64,000 nucleotides of DNA from an uncultured bacterium (GTDB lineage: Bacteria > Myxococcota_A > Bradymonadia > UBA7976 > VGTA01). Shown here one piece after another: positions 40,668 to 51,339 of the stretch. Each line of letters begins with the position of its first letter. The stretch's first letter is position 1. The translations under genes were made by a program, and so were the position numbers. The stretch is from the NCBI GenBank assembly GCA_943788935.1, contig CALSSE010000029.1, positions 1 to 64,000 of the forward strand, given 5' to 3'. The notes below the pieces were generated by a model. It was given only the letters and a program-made list of their open reading frames with translations, ran no database searches and was not told where the DNA came from.

Positions 40668-42023
40668 ATGCACTACACAACTCTGCTTAAAGTGGCGTGG
40701 CGAGGTTTAATCCGTGAACGTCGAAGAAGTTTAATCACCGGACTCGCGATCGTGTTTGGGCTTGGCCTCTTGATCTTTACTCATCATCTCTCCGATAGCT
40801 CTTATCGTCACCTCCTTAAACAAGGGATCGCCGTCCAAGCGGGTCACTTAGTCTTACAGCGACCAGATGACCCTCAAGTGAAACAATCAACGCGTTGGCT
40901 CACTCAAGGACAGAGCGTACTTGAGGCCTTAAAACAGGGACTAGAGTCCTCATTTAGGCTCTCTGAATCAGACGACTCGACGGCTGATCAGCGCCCTGAG
41001 CTTCATCTAGTGGCGAGGATGCGGATGAGCGGTATGCTACAGTCGCCCACCGCGACCGCTCGAGTGATGGCGTTGGGGATCGACCCTATCTCAGAACCTA
41101 AGGTGAGCCAATGGCATACTCAGCTCGTAGAGGCTCCTCTCCCCTCGGGTGAAGAGGGTGAACCACTCAAGAGCGCTTGGTTAGCGTCCGATGATACTCA
41201 AGGGATCTTGCTCGGTCTCCCTCTAGCGAGGCAGCTTGATGTTACTGTGGGGGATAAAGTCGTAATGACTTATCAGGGAAAACTAGAGGTGCAGAGCTTC
41301 CTGTTCAGAGTCAGAGGGGTCGTGAGCACAGGGGCGATCGGTCCAGATTCTATGTTGGCGATCGGGACCATTAAAGGATTTCAGACCGCGCTCAATGAAG
41401 CTCAAGCATTGCATGACATCACCTTTCACCTCTCCCAACTCAAAGCGCTCCCCGACCTACAAACTGAGGTCACTCAGCTCCTCACTAGCGCCCAGATCAG
41501 TCCTCTACTTGAGGATGACCCGTATGTCCTCAAAGATTGGAAAGAGGCGCTCCCCGCTCTCTATCAATTCACTCTCAAAGACCGCCAATCCGCCATGGCG
41601 GTGTTCATCGTGATCGCGATCATTATCATGATCGGGATCCTCAACACCATCACCATGAGCGTATTGGAGCGTACTCGCTCTTTTGGGGTGATGCTCGCGA
41701 TTGGGATCTCTCCTCCCTCGGTGGCGGGACTCATCCTCATTGAATCATGTCTCTTAGGCCTCTTCGCCTCGATCGTAGGGATCGGCGTGGGAGCTCTCTT
41801 TACTTGGCCTCTCATCACCTATGGTATCGACTTTGCAGCTCTCGTAGGCGATCAGGTTCAGCTCGAAGGTGTCTCATTTGCGGTTCGCCTCTTCGCACAG
41901 TGGGATTGGAACACCTCCCTCACTTTCGCTCTCTACGCTTGGATCCTCACTTGCTGCTCCGGATTATGGCCAGCGTGGCGAGCGAGTCGAATCGCTCCTA
42001 CTGTTGCGCTTCAGCAACATTAG
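40668..42023 (+). CDS. ABC transporter permease, FtsX/MacB family, second copy
   Basis: 451 residues from the ATG at 40668, one base after the previous stop. The layout matches the upstream gene: basic N-terminus, one membrane segment (about 23-40), a periplasmic domain, three C-terminal membrane segments and a WPAWRASRIAPTVAL end. Two non-identical permeases suggest a heterodimer, as in LolCE. Known family members work with a LolD-like ATPase, which lies 127 bp downstream. No promoter is evident between these genes, so they are probably co-transcribed. Confidence 0.88.
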   Translation: MHYTTLLKVAWRGLIRERRRSLITGLAIVFGLGLLIFTHHLSDSSYRHLLKQGIAVQAGHLVLQRPDDPQVKQSTRWLTQGQSVLEALKQGLESSFRLSESDDSTADQRPELHLVARMRMSGMLQSPTATARVMALGIDPISEPKVSQWHTQLVEAPLPSGEEGEPLKSAWLASDDTQGILLGLPLARQLDVTVGDKVVMTYQGKLEVQSFLFRVRGVVSTGAIGPDSMLAIGTIKGFQTALNEAQALHDITFHLSQLKALPDLQTEVTQLLTSAQISPLLEDDPYVLKDWKEALPALYQFTLKDRQSAMAVFIVIAIIIMIGILNTITMSVLERTRSFGVMLAIGISPPSVAGLILIESCLLGLFASIVGIGVGALFTWPLITYGIDFAALVGDQVQLEGVSFAVRLFAQWDWNTSLTFALYAWILTCCSGLWPAWRASRIAPTVALQQH

Positions 42024-42150
42024 TCTCCCGCTCTACTCTCGAAAAATCACCTGCCTCGCTACTCCAACAGTGCTCATCCTTAGAGGTGATGCGAGAATGA
42101 AATAAGAGATCTTCAAACACTACCTAGCGCTCCTGAAGAAAGTTTTAGCT

Positions 42151-42909
42151 ATGACTCATCCGCTCATTACACCGACATCAGACCCTCTCCCCTCCGACAG
42201 CTCAGATCAAGAGCCGATGATTCGAGTAGAGGACGTCAATCGCATTTACCCTCAAAAGGGAGGGGATGTGTATGCGCTTAATCAAGTAAGTTTATCAATT
42301 CAACCAGGTGAATTCACTGTATTAATGGGACCCTCGGGCTCAGGGAAGACAACGCTCCTCAACCTCATCGGCGCGCTTGATTTACCCACTCAAGGCGAGG
42401 TGTATTTAGGGCAACAGGCGCTGACTCAACTCTCGCATAAGCAACGAGCTCGCTTGAGACGTGATCAAATAGGATTTATCTTTCAAGCCTATAACTTACT
42501 GCCCGTTTTATCCGCCTATGAAAACGCAGAGTTTGTACTGCTCGCCCAAGGAGTAAACGCTCAAAAACGTAAAGAAGAGGTCTATGGGGTATTGAAGGCG
42601 GTGGGATTGCAGGGCTTAGAGGAGCGACGACCCGCCGAGCTCTCCGGAGGACAACAGCAACGCGTCGCGATCGCTCGGGCCATCGCGGGAGCCCCTGCCT
42701 TAATTCTCGCTGATGAGCCAACCGCTAACTTGGATAGTAAGACCGGACAAGATTTGATCAATTTGATGAAACAACTTAACCAAGAACGCGGGCTCACGTT
42801 TGTCTTCGCGACTCATGACCCCCAAGTGATGGCAGCGGCCCATCGAGTGATTCGTTTAGTGGATGGTCAGATCATTGAGGATCGCCGACAAACACCCCAT
42901 CAAAGCTAA
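42151..42909 (+). CDS. ABC transporter ATP-binding protein, LolD/MacB type
   Basis: 252 residues. Motifs are complete: Walker [10 protein letters not shown] (60-68), Q-loop FQAYNLLP (111-118), signature LSGGQQQR (164-171), Walker B LILADEPT (184-191) and H-loop His222. The length and sequence fit the LolD/MacB/FtsE branch. The N-terminal 22 residues are an unconserved Pro/Ser-rich extension, and a start at Met23 is possible. It is expected to energise the two FtsX-type permeases just upstream. Confidence 0.93.
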   Translation: MTHPLITPTSDPLPSDSSDQEPMIRVEDVNRIYPQKGGDVYALNQVSLSIQPGEFTVLMGPSGSGKTTLLNLIGALDLPTQGEVYLGQQALTQLSHKQRARLRRDQIGFIFQAYNLLPVLSAYENAEFVLLAQGVNAQKRKEEVYGVLKAVGLQGLEERRPAELSGGQQQRVAIARAIAGAPALILADEPTANLDSKTGQDLINLMKQLNQERGLTFVFATHDPQVMAAAHRVIRLVDGQIIEDRRQTPHQS

Positions 42910-42923
42910 ACTTGAGATCTGTC

Positions 42924-44204
42924 ATGTTCAAAGTTTTAATGATCCTCTCGATCGGCGTGATCCATCTATCTGGCGTCTTGCTCGGTTTTTCACAGCCTTC
43001 ATCTCCTCTATTTAAGATGAAGCCGATCGGTGGAGATGTCCGCTTATTTTATTCAGCATTGGGTGATCTCCGCGCTGATGAGTTATTTGACTCAGAGGTT
43101 TATAAACGGCTCCTCAACCAGCCCAGCACTAGCGGGATGCTCACCGCTCGCTTCAAGCTCAGAGGTCAGGTCAGCCGATTTAAGTGGGAAGTTCACCCTC
43201 TGCTATCATCACGTCCTCAAAGCGCCACCGGTATCACTCTCAACGCCAATCCTAATCAATTCGCCCAAGCGATCCCGTTAAGCGTCAACCTCGTCGACTC
43301 TTCTGATCATTTAGCGCAACTGAGAGCAGATCGCTTATTAATCTCTAGAGAGTTTGATCTCTTTAAGATCACCCTCGGTCGGCAAGCGATTACGCTTGGT
43401 CAGGGACGAGCCTTTACTCCTCTCGACAGGCTCGCGCCCTTCTCGCCGACGTCCATAGATCAACAATATAAGCCTGGCTTAGACGCGCTCCGTGTCGACG
43501 TCTGGTGGGGGATTGCCGGGCAACTCTCATTGATATCAGCGTATCGACAAGAGTGGAGTCGAAGTGGGATGGCCTATGTAATGACAGCTCAGGAGCACTT
43601 CGGTGGATGGGATCTTCATGTATTAGTAGGAGAGTTTCAGAGAGACTGGGTGACCGGTGTGAGCACCGCCGGCTCTATCGGTCCACTCTCGGTGTATGGA
43701 GACTTCGCTTGGACTTGGTCAAGCCCTGAGCTCGTGCGAGCGGGTGACCTTGAAGACTTTGGGAGAGCGAGCTTAGGAGTGAGCTGGAGCTGGGCCCAAG
43801 GGGGAGGCGGTCAAGTGAGCGGTGAGCTCTATTGGCAAGAGGATGGGGCTCGCAGCGCTGAGCTCTATAATCTCGAGAGTCTTGATCCGCGCCTTAATCG
43901 AGGGGAGAGGATGTTTTTGGGGACATATTATAGTATGTTGAGCCTCCAGCAAGCGCTGAGTCCCATCTTTCAGAGCACCCTCTCTGTGTTATCTAACCTA
44001 GGAGATACAAGCGGTCTCGTCGGGAGCACTTTGATCTGGTCAGTTCGCCAAGATGTCGATCTCGTCCTTGGAGGATACGCTGGATATGGCTCAGGGATCG
44101 GTGTCCCTCCTGTGACTGATCTAAACGCGATCCCGTATGAGCTACAAAGCGAATTTGGAGCGCTCAAATGGATGGGGTTTGCGATGATGGCCACTTACTT
44201 TTAA
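42924..44204 (+). CDS. Probable outer-membrane beta-barrel protein of the ABC cassette
   Basis: About 426 residues from the ATG at 42924. A TTG 12 bases earlier is possible. A hydrophobic signal of about 25 residues precedes strand-rich sequence with alternating hydrophobic residues, many Trp/Tyr/Gly, and a final aromatic residue (ends MATYF), typical of an outer-membrane barrel. The sequence FKITLGRQAITLGQGRAF resembles motifs in porin-like families that accompany LolA-like/FtsX cassettes. It begins 14 bp after the ATPase gene. I infer the outer-membrane partner of the export system. The exact family is not certain. Confidence 0.7.
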   Translation: MFKVLMILSIGVIHLSGVLLGFSQPSSPLFKMKPIGGDVRLFYSALGDLRADELFDSEVYKRLLNQPSTSGMLTARFKLRGQVSRFKWEVHPLLSSRPQSATGITLNANPNQFAQAIPLSVNLVDSSDHLAQLRADRLLISREFDLFKITLGRQAITLGQGRAFTPLDRLAPFSPTSIDQQYKPGLDALRVDVWWGIAGQLSLISAYRQEWSRSGMAYVMTAQEHFGGWDLHVLVGEFQRDWVTGVSTAGSIGPLSVYGDFAWTWSSPELVRAGDLEDFGRASLGVSWSWAQGGGGQVSGELYWQEDGARSAELYNLESLDPRLNRGERMFLGTYYSMLSLQQALSPIFQSTLSVLSNLGDTSGLVGSTLIWSVRQDVDLVLGGYAGYGSGIGVPPVTDLNAIPYELQSEFGALKWMGFAMMATYF

Positions 44205-44254
44205 AACGTGCTCTCATCTAAAACCCCGGTTTAGTTCATCATGGATGACGATCA

Positions 44255-47200
44255 TCATGTGTGATCTAAAGATGAGTGATCTAAAGATGAGTGATCTAAA
44301 GATGAGTGATCTAAAGATGTGTGATCTGAAGATGAGCGCGCCACCATTATTCTTTGTCGCTTGTATGCTAGAGAACCGAGCATCGTGAGTAATAGGAAAA
44401 GGAGAGAATGACCGTGAGATGATTGATCACAATGCGATGCTTGGAAACTCCCTCCGGCAAAGTTACGAGTAGAGAGATCACGACAGATGCTTGGTTCTCC
44501 TTCACACACATAGGCGTCTTCTACGTCACACCGTAGGTTGCAGCCATCTCCGGCGATGAGGTTACCATCGTCACAGGCTTCTTCTCTGACATATCCATCG
44601 CCACACACGGATTCACACACCATGGGCCTTTGCTCCATAGATGTAAATGCACAGCGATAGCCAATGTCTACCTCACAATTGTCAGAGCAGCCATCTCCGG
44701 GCATGACATTGCCATCATCACAGGTCTCAGCGCCATGCAGGAGACCATCTCCACAGATGGAGATACATAGAGAAGGGCTACCATCACACCGCCATCCCTC
44801 TTCTATACCGCATGATCTAGAGCAACCATCATTGGCCAATAAGTTGCCATCATCACACTCTTCACTGTCTATTTTTATCCCATCACCACACTCGGGACGA
44901 CATCTGCCTCCACTCTCATCGCATTCCCAGCCCGGTTCTACTGAACAGTTAGCGTTACAGCCATCATTGGAATCAAGATTTCCATCATCACATAACTCCG
45001 TTGACGCTCTAAGACCATCTCCACAAGTCGCTTGACACTCTGATGGTGATCCCTCACATCGCCAACCGGACTCAAGTTGACACAATGAGTTACAACCATC
45101 GAAATTTAGTCTGTTGCCATCATCGCAGACTTCATCGCCCATCAATAAGCCGTCACCACAGATTGAATCACAGACCGTCGGTTCATTATCACAACGCCAG
45201 CCGTCTTCAAGTTCACATTGTTCTGAACAGCCGTCTCCTCCGTTTAATGCCCCATCATCACATTCTTCTGTTCCTCTGACTAAACCATCTCCACAGAGAG
45301 ATTCACAGGCCATCAAGATCGCATCACATTGCCACCCGCTCTCCACTCGACAAGTGGGGGAGCAGCCATCCCCTCCTTCGAGATTACCGTCGTCACATGT
45401 CTCGTCTCCATAAACTTGACGATCACCACAAATCGGTTGACAGCTTATCAAGTTGGAACATCCCCAACCCTCTTCTATCTGACACATCGATGAACATCCA
45501 TCATCATCCTCTAGTCCACCATCATCGCAAGTCTCTAATCCTCGTACACGTCGATCGCCACAGATACCATCACATAGAGAAGGAGCGCCCTGACAAAGCC
45601 AAGCGTCTTCAACAAAACATTGTTCATCACAGCCATCGTTTGATCTTAGATTTCCATCATCACAGCTCTCATCTCCAAAGATAAGCCCATCTCCGCAAAT
45701 GGCTCTACAGTTTGCCCCGTCTAGACAGCCCCAACCGGTCTCGACTTGACACGTCTCATTACATCCATCTCCTGCGAACAGCCCCCCATCGTCACACTCT
45801 TCTTGATCTCTGAGTAAACCATCACCACAGAGGCCGTCACAGCGAGATGGCTCGCCCTGGCATCCCCATCCGTCTTCTATCGCGCAATCCTCATCACACC
45901 CATCATCGCCCAAGAGATTTCCATCATCACAGCTCTCAGTCGCTCTCAACAATCCATCTCCGCACACGGGGGTGCAGCTCAAGCCTCCACTCCCTTCGCA
46001 TGTCCACCCTAACTCTTCTTGGCAAGTGGCATCACACCCATCGCCTGCTACTAGGTTTCCATCATCACAGCGCTCTGATGCTAATAAGATCTCATCACCA
46101 CAAATAGGAGAGCAAGCAGATAGATCTCCTTCACATCTCCATCCTTGCTCGATAAGACAAGCATCGGAACAGCCATCTCCATTGTTTGTATTCCCATCGT
46201 CACACCCTTCATCACCGATGCTCACCCCATCACCACACACACCAATACAGCTTGAGGGTTCACCCAAACAGAGCCATCTATTCTCCGTCGTACAAATGGC
46301 TGAACAGCCATCATTATTGATCAGGTTACCATCATCACAGCTCTCATCGCCGATGATGATTCCATCACCACAAACCACGTCACATAGAGAGGGTTCACCT
46401 TCGCAGCGCCACCCCAGCTCTAACTCACAAAGAGCGCTACACCCATCGCCCCCGACTTCATCACCATCATCACAGGTCTCAGGAGCGGTCAACCGGCTGT
46501 CAGCGCAACGCTCTAGAACATCGGAGACGCCATCGCCATCTGAATCAGGTAAAAGTAAGCTAATGCCTCCTTCATTAGGATCTACCGAGCTCCATAAACC
46601 GTTATCATCTGTATCTTGATCCTCTCCTCCCGTTGGATCTACTTGACCATTGTTATCTGTATCTATCCCCCCACCCTCAACGAGGTCGAAGTGTCCATCT
46701 CCATCGGAGTCTAGATCATAGGGATTAAGTATGCCGTCATCGTCGGTATCACAAGCCGCGGGAAGAAGAGCCCTCACCTCTGCGTCTTGGTCATCGACAT
46801 CAACCAGTACAGAGATCCCATCGTCATCTTCATCGATGAATACGTCCATCGCCCCATCGAGATTAGCGTCGACCTCTTGACCTAGGCACTCAGCCAGATC
46901 AGTGATGCCATCATTGTCACTATCGATATCTAGATGGTTAGCGATCCCATCGCCATCGATATCAAAGAGAGGATCAAGAACGTCACAAAACCCATCGAGG
47001 GGTGATAAGTCATCACAGTCTCTCAAAAAAGCGTCCTCATAATCAGCGACCCCATTCTGATTTTGATCTGTTGAGAGATCCACCCCTCCGAGCTCTTGGA
47101 TATCAGAGATCCCGTCATTATCACTGTCAGGATCATTCACATCTGCGATGTCATCATCATCAAAATCAGCGACGAGCTCAGTAAACGCTGAAATCGCAGT

Positions 47201-48307
47201 TGGGAGTCCATAATGAACGGTGCAGCCCGACATCGTGACACCTTGTGGATTAAACCCCGCGGCGACTCCCACCTCATTGGGCGACTCGATCACACCCACA
47301 TAAGGTTGCGGTGCCCCATCACCATAACACCCCATATAGATCTTCCCATCTACGGCCAAGGAGAGCCCTCCCCCGTAGCCACAACTGGTAGAATACCCTA
47401 ATTCAACCCTCGAAAAGTTCTGTTCTAGATCGTATTGATAGATCGTCGGTGATGGACGATATAGCTGAACATACAGCTTAGAGTCATCAGATGATAAAGC
47501 GACTCCATAAGGATTGATCCCTCCACCTACGGTGCTCACTGAAGGAGAGGGCACGGGGATTGTGTTTTGTGCGCTCGGCTCACCCGTGGCGTTATTGAAA
47601 TCCCACATATTAAGCCCACGACCAGCGATCAATAGAGATCTTGAGTCGGAGCTGAAGACGATCTGTCCCAAGTTAAGGGGGAGACTGCCAATATTATTTT
47701 GTTGATACACATTAGCGCTCGAGAGACCATCGGGGCTCAGTAAAAACACGATCAAGGTGTTAGCTCCCCCATCCGTGGTTATGATCCAGAAATCTCTGCC
47801 ATTTCTATGAGGTGTCGCCCCCACTGTTTCGCTTGAACTAACAGTATTGGGGGCCGTTGAAGGAGAGCCTATTTGAACACCGCCGGCGCTCATATCAAAT
47901 AAGGTATATTGTAGGCTTCCTTGCCTCGCCGGTTGAGTGAATATGTAATAATGATCGACTAGACCAGGGGCCGGCACAATAATGGCTGATTGAGCGGCCG
48001 AGGGATCTCCGCCCAAAGCCTGTGATGAGATGACTTGATCCTGGCGATTCCACGCTGTTCGTCCATCACTATATAGCAGTAGATCTCCGCTCACTGGATC
48101 GCTAAAGGTGGCGACCCCCTCAAAGGTATCTATTTGAGCATTTGTTCCTGTAGTTATTTGGTTTTGGAGATCCCAAGAGAGCGAACACCGTGTACCAAAG
48201 ATCCAATTGCTGTGGCTTCGTGATTGAGCATAAGAGGGACTTGAAATATGATTGACGCTGATGATCAGTATCAAAGTGATGACCTTGGATAAAAGTTTGA
48301 TTTTCAT
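44255..48307 (-). CDS. 1350-residue secreted protein: propeller-like N-domain, type-3 repeats, 14 DUF4215 repeats, membrane tail
   Basis: The signal peptide ends YAQS. Residues about 30-375 start [13 protein letters not shown] and contain [13 protein letters not shown], a beta-propeller-like domain known from large surface proteins, often in Bacteroidetes. Thrombospondin type-3 calcium loops follow (about 380-590). Then come one partial and 14 full DUF4215 repeats (about 606-1275), each about 45 residues with CGDG, CDDGN, DGC and GWxC motifs. A C-terminal hydrophobic segment plus KRQR (about 1300-1318) resembles a MYXO-CTERM-like sorting tail. Unusually, about 30 residues follow, made by a 15-bp minisatellite. 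A GAGGGG site precedes the ATG. It is transcribed toward the ABC cassette. It is probably a surface-anchored, disulfide-rich protein. Confidence 0.88.
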   Translation of the reverse strand: MKIKLLSKVITLILIISVNHISSPSYAQSRSHSNWIFGTRCSLSWDLQNQITTGTNAQIDTFEGVATFSDPVSGDLLLYSDGRTAWNRQDQVISSQALGGDPSAAQSAIIVPAPGLVDHYYIFTQPARQGSLQYTLFDMSAGGVQIGSPSTAPNTVSSSETVGATPHRNGRDFWIITTDGGANTLIVFLLSPDGLSSANVYQQNNIGSLPLNLGQIVFSSDSRSLLIAGRGLNMWDFNNATGEPSAQNTIPVPSPSVSTVGGGINPYGVALSSDDSKLYVQLYRPSPTIYQYDLEQNFSRVELGYSTSCGYGGGLSLAVDGKIYMGCYGDGAPQPYVGVIESPNEVGVAAGFNPQGVTMSGCTVHYGLPTAISAFTELVADFDDDDIADVNDPDSDNDGISDIQELGGVDLSTDQNQNGVADYEDAFLRDCDDLSPLDGFCDVLDPLFDIDGDGIANHLDIDSDNDGITDLAECLGQEVDANLDGAMDVFIDEDDDGISVLVDVDDQDAEVRALLPAACDTDDDGILNPYDLDSDGDGHFDLVEGGGIDTDNNGQVDPTGGEDQDTDDNGLWSSVDPNEGGISLLLPDSDGDGVSDVLERCADSRLTAPETCDDGDEVGGDGCSALCELELGWRCEGEPSLCDVVCGDGIIIGDESCDDGNLINNDGCSAICTTENRWLCLGEPSSCIGVCGDGVSIGDEGCDDGNTNNGDGCSDACLIEQGWRCEGDLSACSPICGDEILLASERCDDGNLVAGDGCDATCQEELGWTCEGSGGLSCTPVCGDGLLRATESCDDGNLLGDDGCDEDCAIEDGWGCQGEPSRCDGLCGDGLLRDQEECDDGGLFAGDGCNETCQVETGWGCLDGANCRAICGDGLIFGDESCDDGNLRSNDGCDEQCFVEDAWLCQGAPSLCDGICGDRRVRGLETCDDGGLEDDDGCSSMCQIEEGWGCSNLISCQPICGDRQVYGDETCDDGNLEGGDGCSPTCRVESGWQCDAILMACESLCGDGLVRGTEECDDGALNGGDGCSEQCELEDGWRCDNEPTVCDSICGDGLLMGDEVCDDGNRLNFDGCNSLCQLESGWRCEGSPSECQATCGDGLRASTELCDDGNLDSNDGCNANCSVEPGWECDESGGRCRPECGDGIKIDSEECDDGNLLANDGCSRSCGIEEGWRCDGSPSLCISICGDGLLHGAETCDDGNVMPGDGCSDNCEVDIGYRCAFTSMEQRPMVCESVCGDGYVREEACDDGNLIAGDGCNLRCDVEDAYVCEGEPSICRDLSTRNFAGGSFQASHCDQSSHGHSLLFLLLTMLGSLAYKRQRIMVARSSSDHTSLDHSSLDHSSLDHSSLDHT
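44261..44335. repeat. 15-bp minisatellite, five units, at the 3' end of a CDS
   Basis: Five units of GTGATCTAAAGATGA (the last two with one change each) lie at 44261-44335. On the minus strand they encode repeated Leu-Asp-His-Ser-Ser at the extreme C-terminus, ending 4 bases before the stop codon. Copy-number change would lengthen or shorten the tail without a frameshift. Confidence 0.95.
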
Positions 48308-48482
48308 TCAGCCCCTCTGAATTTTATAATATTTTTGGGTGGATAGTGAACAATGCCCAATGAGAAGAGATAGAAGTACCGTCACTAAAAATACTAAAAG
48401 TACTAAGAGTACTAAAGAGTAAACTTGATGATACATCATCCGCGCATTCAGCTCCAAATCGGAACTTGAAGTGCTGCTGCCC

Positions 48483-48508
48483 AGAGCTACTTTTTTTGGA
48501 GTAGCTCT
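48483..48508 (-). terminator. Perfect 9-bp hairpin after acnB
   Basis: AGAGCTACT (48483-48491) and AGTAGCTCT (48500-48508) form a 9-bp stem with an 8-base loop, about 20 bases after the acnB stop. On the minus strand the loop is A-rich and no U-run follows, so intrinsic termination is uncertain. It could instead stabilise the transcript's 3' end. Confidence 0.4.
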
Positions 48509-48528
48509 AGACGACACTTAGCGTCAGC

Positions 48529-51339
48529 TTATTGAATAATATTTAAGCCCGATGGATCAGGTGTGACCGCTGGCGCCACCGGTGGCTTATAGCTGGTGAG
48601 TTTGATCCCCTCTACAGCCTCAATATACTCATTGATGTTAGGCGTACGACCAAGGATCGTCGACAACACAACTACTGGCGTCGAGGCTAGCAGTGACTCG
48701 CCTTTCTTCTCATCGCTATCGGCGACGACTCGACCCTGAAAGAGACGCGTAGACGTCGCCATGACGGTGTCGCCTTTTTCTGCTTTCTCTTGATTACCCA
48801 TGCACAAGTTACAGCCTGGTCGCTCAAGATACATCATGTTTCTATATGTAGTGCGCGCTGTATTTTTGGGGTCGCTGTCATCAAACTCAAAACCAGAGTA
48901 CTTTTGCAAGACCGCCCAATCGCCTTCTGCCTTGAGCTCATCGACGATGTTATAGGTGGGAGGGGCGACAACCAAAGGCGCCTTGAACTCCACTGTGCCG
49001 TGATACTTTTCAATATTTCGGAGCATTTGGGAGATGATCTTCATATCTCCCTTGTGCACCATACATGACCCAACGAAGCCAAGGTCGACTCGTTTAGTTC
49101 CACCATAATATGAAATAGGTCTAATCGTATCGTGAGTATATCGCTTGGAGACGTCATCATTATTGACATCAGGATCGGCGATCATAGGCTCTATGATCTG
49201 ATCCAAGTCGACAACAAACTCAGCGGAATACTTGGCGTTGGCGTCGGGAGATAACACAGGCTTTTCACCCGATCGAATCTCTGAGATTCGGGTGTTCGCT
49301 TTATCCACGAGGCCCTGCAGCAGCTGCTTTGTGTTATCCATCCCTTTGTCGATCATAATCTGAATGCGACTCTTTGAGATCTCGAGAGACTCAATCAGGG
49401 TGTCTGGCTCAGAGATACAGATAGACGCCTTCGCTTTCATCTCAGCGGTCCAGTCCGTAAACGTAAACGCTTGGTCGGCCAAGAGAGTGCCAATATGAAC
49501 CTCAATGACTTTACCTTGAAAGACATTGTCTCCAAATTGCTTGAGCATCTGGGCTTGGGTCGCGTGTACTACATCACGAAAGTCCATATGATCTTTCAAG
49601 GTCCCTTTAAACATTACTTTGACAGATTGCGGTATCGGCATGGTCGCCTCACCCGTCGCCAAAGCGAGCGCGACTGTCCCCGAATCAGCGCCGAAGGCCA
49701 CACCTTTGGACATTCGCGTATGAGAGTCCCCCCCAATAATGACATCCCAATCATCGACAGTGATGTCATTGAGTACCTTGTGAATCACGTCTGTCATCGG
49801 CAGATATTGGTTTTGTGGATCACGGGCAGTGATTAAACCAAACTTGTTCATAAAGCTCATAAGTTTTGGAATATTCTTTTGCGCTTTGTTATCCCACACT
49901 GATGCCGTATGACAGCCCGATTGATACGATCCATCAACGGTAGGAGAGATCACGGTAGCGGCCATCATCTCTAATTCCTGTGAGGTCATTAGCCCTGTGG
50001 TGTCTTGTGATCCAACAATATTAGCTTTAACGCGCACGTCCGAACCCGCATGAAGCAGCTTACCGGGTGTGACGCCGACCGCATTTTTATTAAAGATCTT
50101 CTCTACTGCGGTCAGCCCTTGATCCTCATGGGAGATCTCTTTTGAGGTCGCATACACCGCGGGCACTTCAATCTCGAGTATAGCGGCTGCAGTGCTTTGA
50201 AGTTTCTTGCCAAAAACGACCGCATATGAGCCCTTGGCGCGAATAAACTCGAGCTTTTGTGGGGTCAGCGCTGATGCAATATCGCACAGCTCGAGGCTGC
50301 TATCCTCGTTGTAGAGTTTTTTAGTCTTGGTGTTAATGGTCAACACAGTCCCTGTATCGACAGAGAAGAGCTGTTTAAGCACTGGCTCACCCTCTTCATC
50401 GACCACTGTTTCACCATGATCATCAGTCTGCTTTACCCAGTTCTTCAGATCGACCCCGATGCCACCTGTTACACCCACGGTGGTCAAAAAGATCGGTGAG
50501 ATCCCATTTGTTCCGCCAACAATCGGCGCGATGTTGATGAATGGCACATAGGGGCTCGCTTGAACACCTGTCCATAAGGCCACGTTATTCACACCCGACA
50601 TACGCGAGGACCCTACGCCCATAGTGCCTTTGTCAGACACCAACATAACCCGCTTATTTGGGTGTTGGGCTTTTAGATCTAAGAGGACCTGCTGAGCGTC
50701 TTTATTGTGCTCAAAGAGGCACTGACCATGAAGCTCTCGATCAGATCGTGAGTGCGCGTCGCTACCGGGGGAGAGCAAGTCCGTTGAGACGTCACCGATC
50801 GCCGTCACATAGGTGACGACTTGAATAGTCTCATCAACCGGTGGTAATTTAGTAAAAAACTCAGCTTTTGCATAACTGTTCAGTAGCTCTGTGGCGAGGG
50901 TCTGTCCTGCTTTATGAGCAGATTCGAGACGATCCGTATCTGCCTCGTACAAGAAGACCTGTGTTTTAAGGACCTCGGCAGCGGCTTGCGCCGTTTCTTG
51001 GTCATCGCCAAGCACTAAATCGATCAGCACCTCGACGGAGGGACCGCCCTTCATGTGAGATAAAAGCTCTAGCGCAAAGGCTGGAGAGATCTCCTCAACC
51101 ACAGACTGACCTAAGATGACCGCTTTTAAATATCGTGCTTTTGCACCTGCAGCGCTCGTGGTACCAGGCAGGGTGTTGTAGATAAAGAAGTGTAGAGCAT
51201 CACTCCTCTGTGGATCTCCTGCATCATTAATCTTTTCGATTAATGCATCGACGAGCGCAGCATCCTCAATCGGGAGTGGTTGAAGCCCTTGCTCTTTTCG
51301 TGATTCAATGTCTTTTAGGTAGTCTGTGTATAAGCTCAT
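48529..51339 (-). CDS. acnB: Aconitate hydratase B
   Basis: 936 residues, longer than the roughly 865 of the Escherichia coli enzyme. It interconverts citrate and isocitrate in the TCA cycle, and family members also hydrate 2-methyl-cis-aconitate. The N-terminal HEAT-like domain is recognisable (SHMKGGPSVEVLIDL). The catalytic part has GGDSHTR (about 530), GSCMVHKGD with Cys759, and CNLCMGNQ with Cys843 and Cys846, the expected three ligands of the [4Fe-4S] cluster. The Cys759-to-Cys843 gap is about 25 residues longer than in E. coli, part of the extra length. It is monocistronic as far as can be seen, with an AGAGAGA-type site before the ATG. Confidence 0.97.
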   Translation of the reverse strand: MSLYTDYLKDIESRKEQGLQPLPIEDAALVDALIEKINDAGDPQRSDALHFFIYNTLPGTTSAAGAKARYLKAVILGQSVVEEISPAFALELLSHMKGGPSVEVLIDLVLGDDQETAQAAAEVLKTQVFLYEADTDRLESAHKAGQTLATELLNSYAKAEFFTKLPPVDETIQVVTYVTAIGDVSTDLLSPGSDAHSRSDRELHGQCLFEHNKDAQQVLLDLKAQHPNKRVMLVSDKGTMGVGSSRMSGVNNVALWTGVQASPYVPFINIAPIVGGTNGISPIFLTTVGVTGGIGVDLKNWVKQTDDHGETVVDEEGEPVLKQLFSVDTGTVLTINTKTKKLYNEDSSLELCDIASALTPQKLEFIRAKGSYAVVFGKKLQSTAAAILEIEVPAVYATSKEISHEDQGLTAVEKIFNKNAVGVTPGKLLHAGSDVRVKANIVGSQDTTGLMTSQELEMMAATVISPTVDGSYQSGCHTASVWDNKAQKNIPKLMSFMNKFGLITARDPQNQYLPMTDVIHKVLNDITVDDWDVIIGGDSHTRMSKGVAFGADSGTVALALATGEATMPIPQSVKVMFKGTLKDHMDFRDVVHATQAQMLKQFGDNVFQGKVIEVHIGTLLADQAFTFTDWTAEMKAKASICISEPDTLIESLEISKSRIQIMIDKGMDNTKQLLQGLVDKANTRISEIRSGEKPVLSPDANAKYSAEFVVDLDQIIEPMIADPDVNNDDVSKRYTHDTIRPISYYGGTKRVDLGFVGSCMVHKGDMKIISQMLRNIEKYHGTVEFKAPLVVAPPTYNIVDELKAEGDWAVLQKYSGFEFDDSDPKNTARTTYRNMMYLERPGCNLCMGNQEKAEKGDTVMATSTRLFQGRVVADSDEKKGESLLASTPVVVLSTILGRTPNINEYIEAVEGIKLTSYKPPVAPAVTPDPSGLNIIQ

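Noticed and set aside
44205-44254. CTAAAACC/GGTTTAG inverted repeat between convergent genes as a terminator
   Set aside because: The stem has a bulge and a two-base loop and no T-run follows on either strand.
44664-46619. Several Ser/Pro/His-rich plus-strand frames
   Set aside because: They mirror the DUF4215 repeats of the minus-strand gene and lack start sites and real composition.
48308-48517. Small minus-strand frame with a hydrophobic Leu/Val stretch
   Set aside because: The stretch comes from a degenerate 9-bp ACTAAAAGT-like repeat between genes, and no ribosome-binding site is evident.
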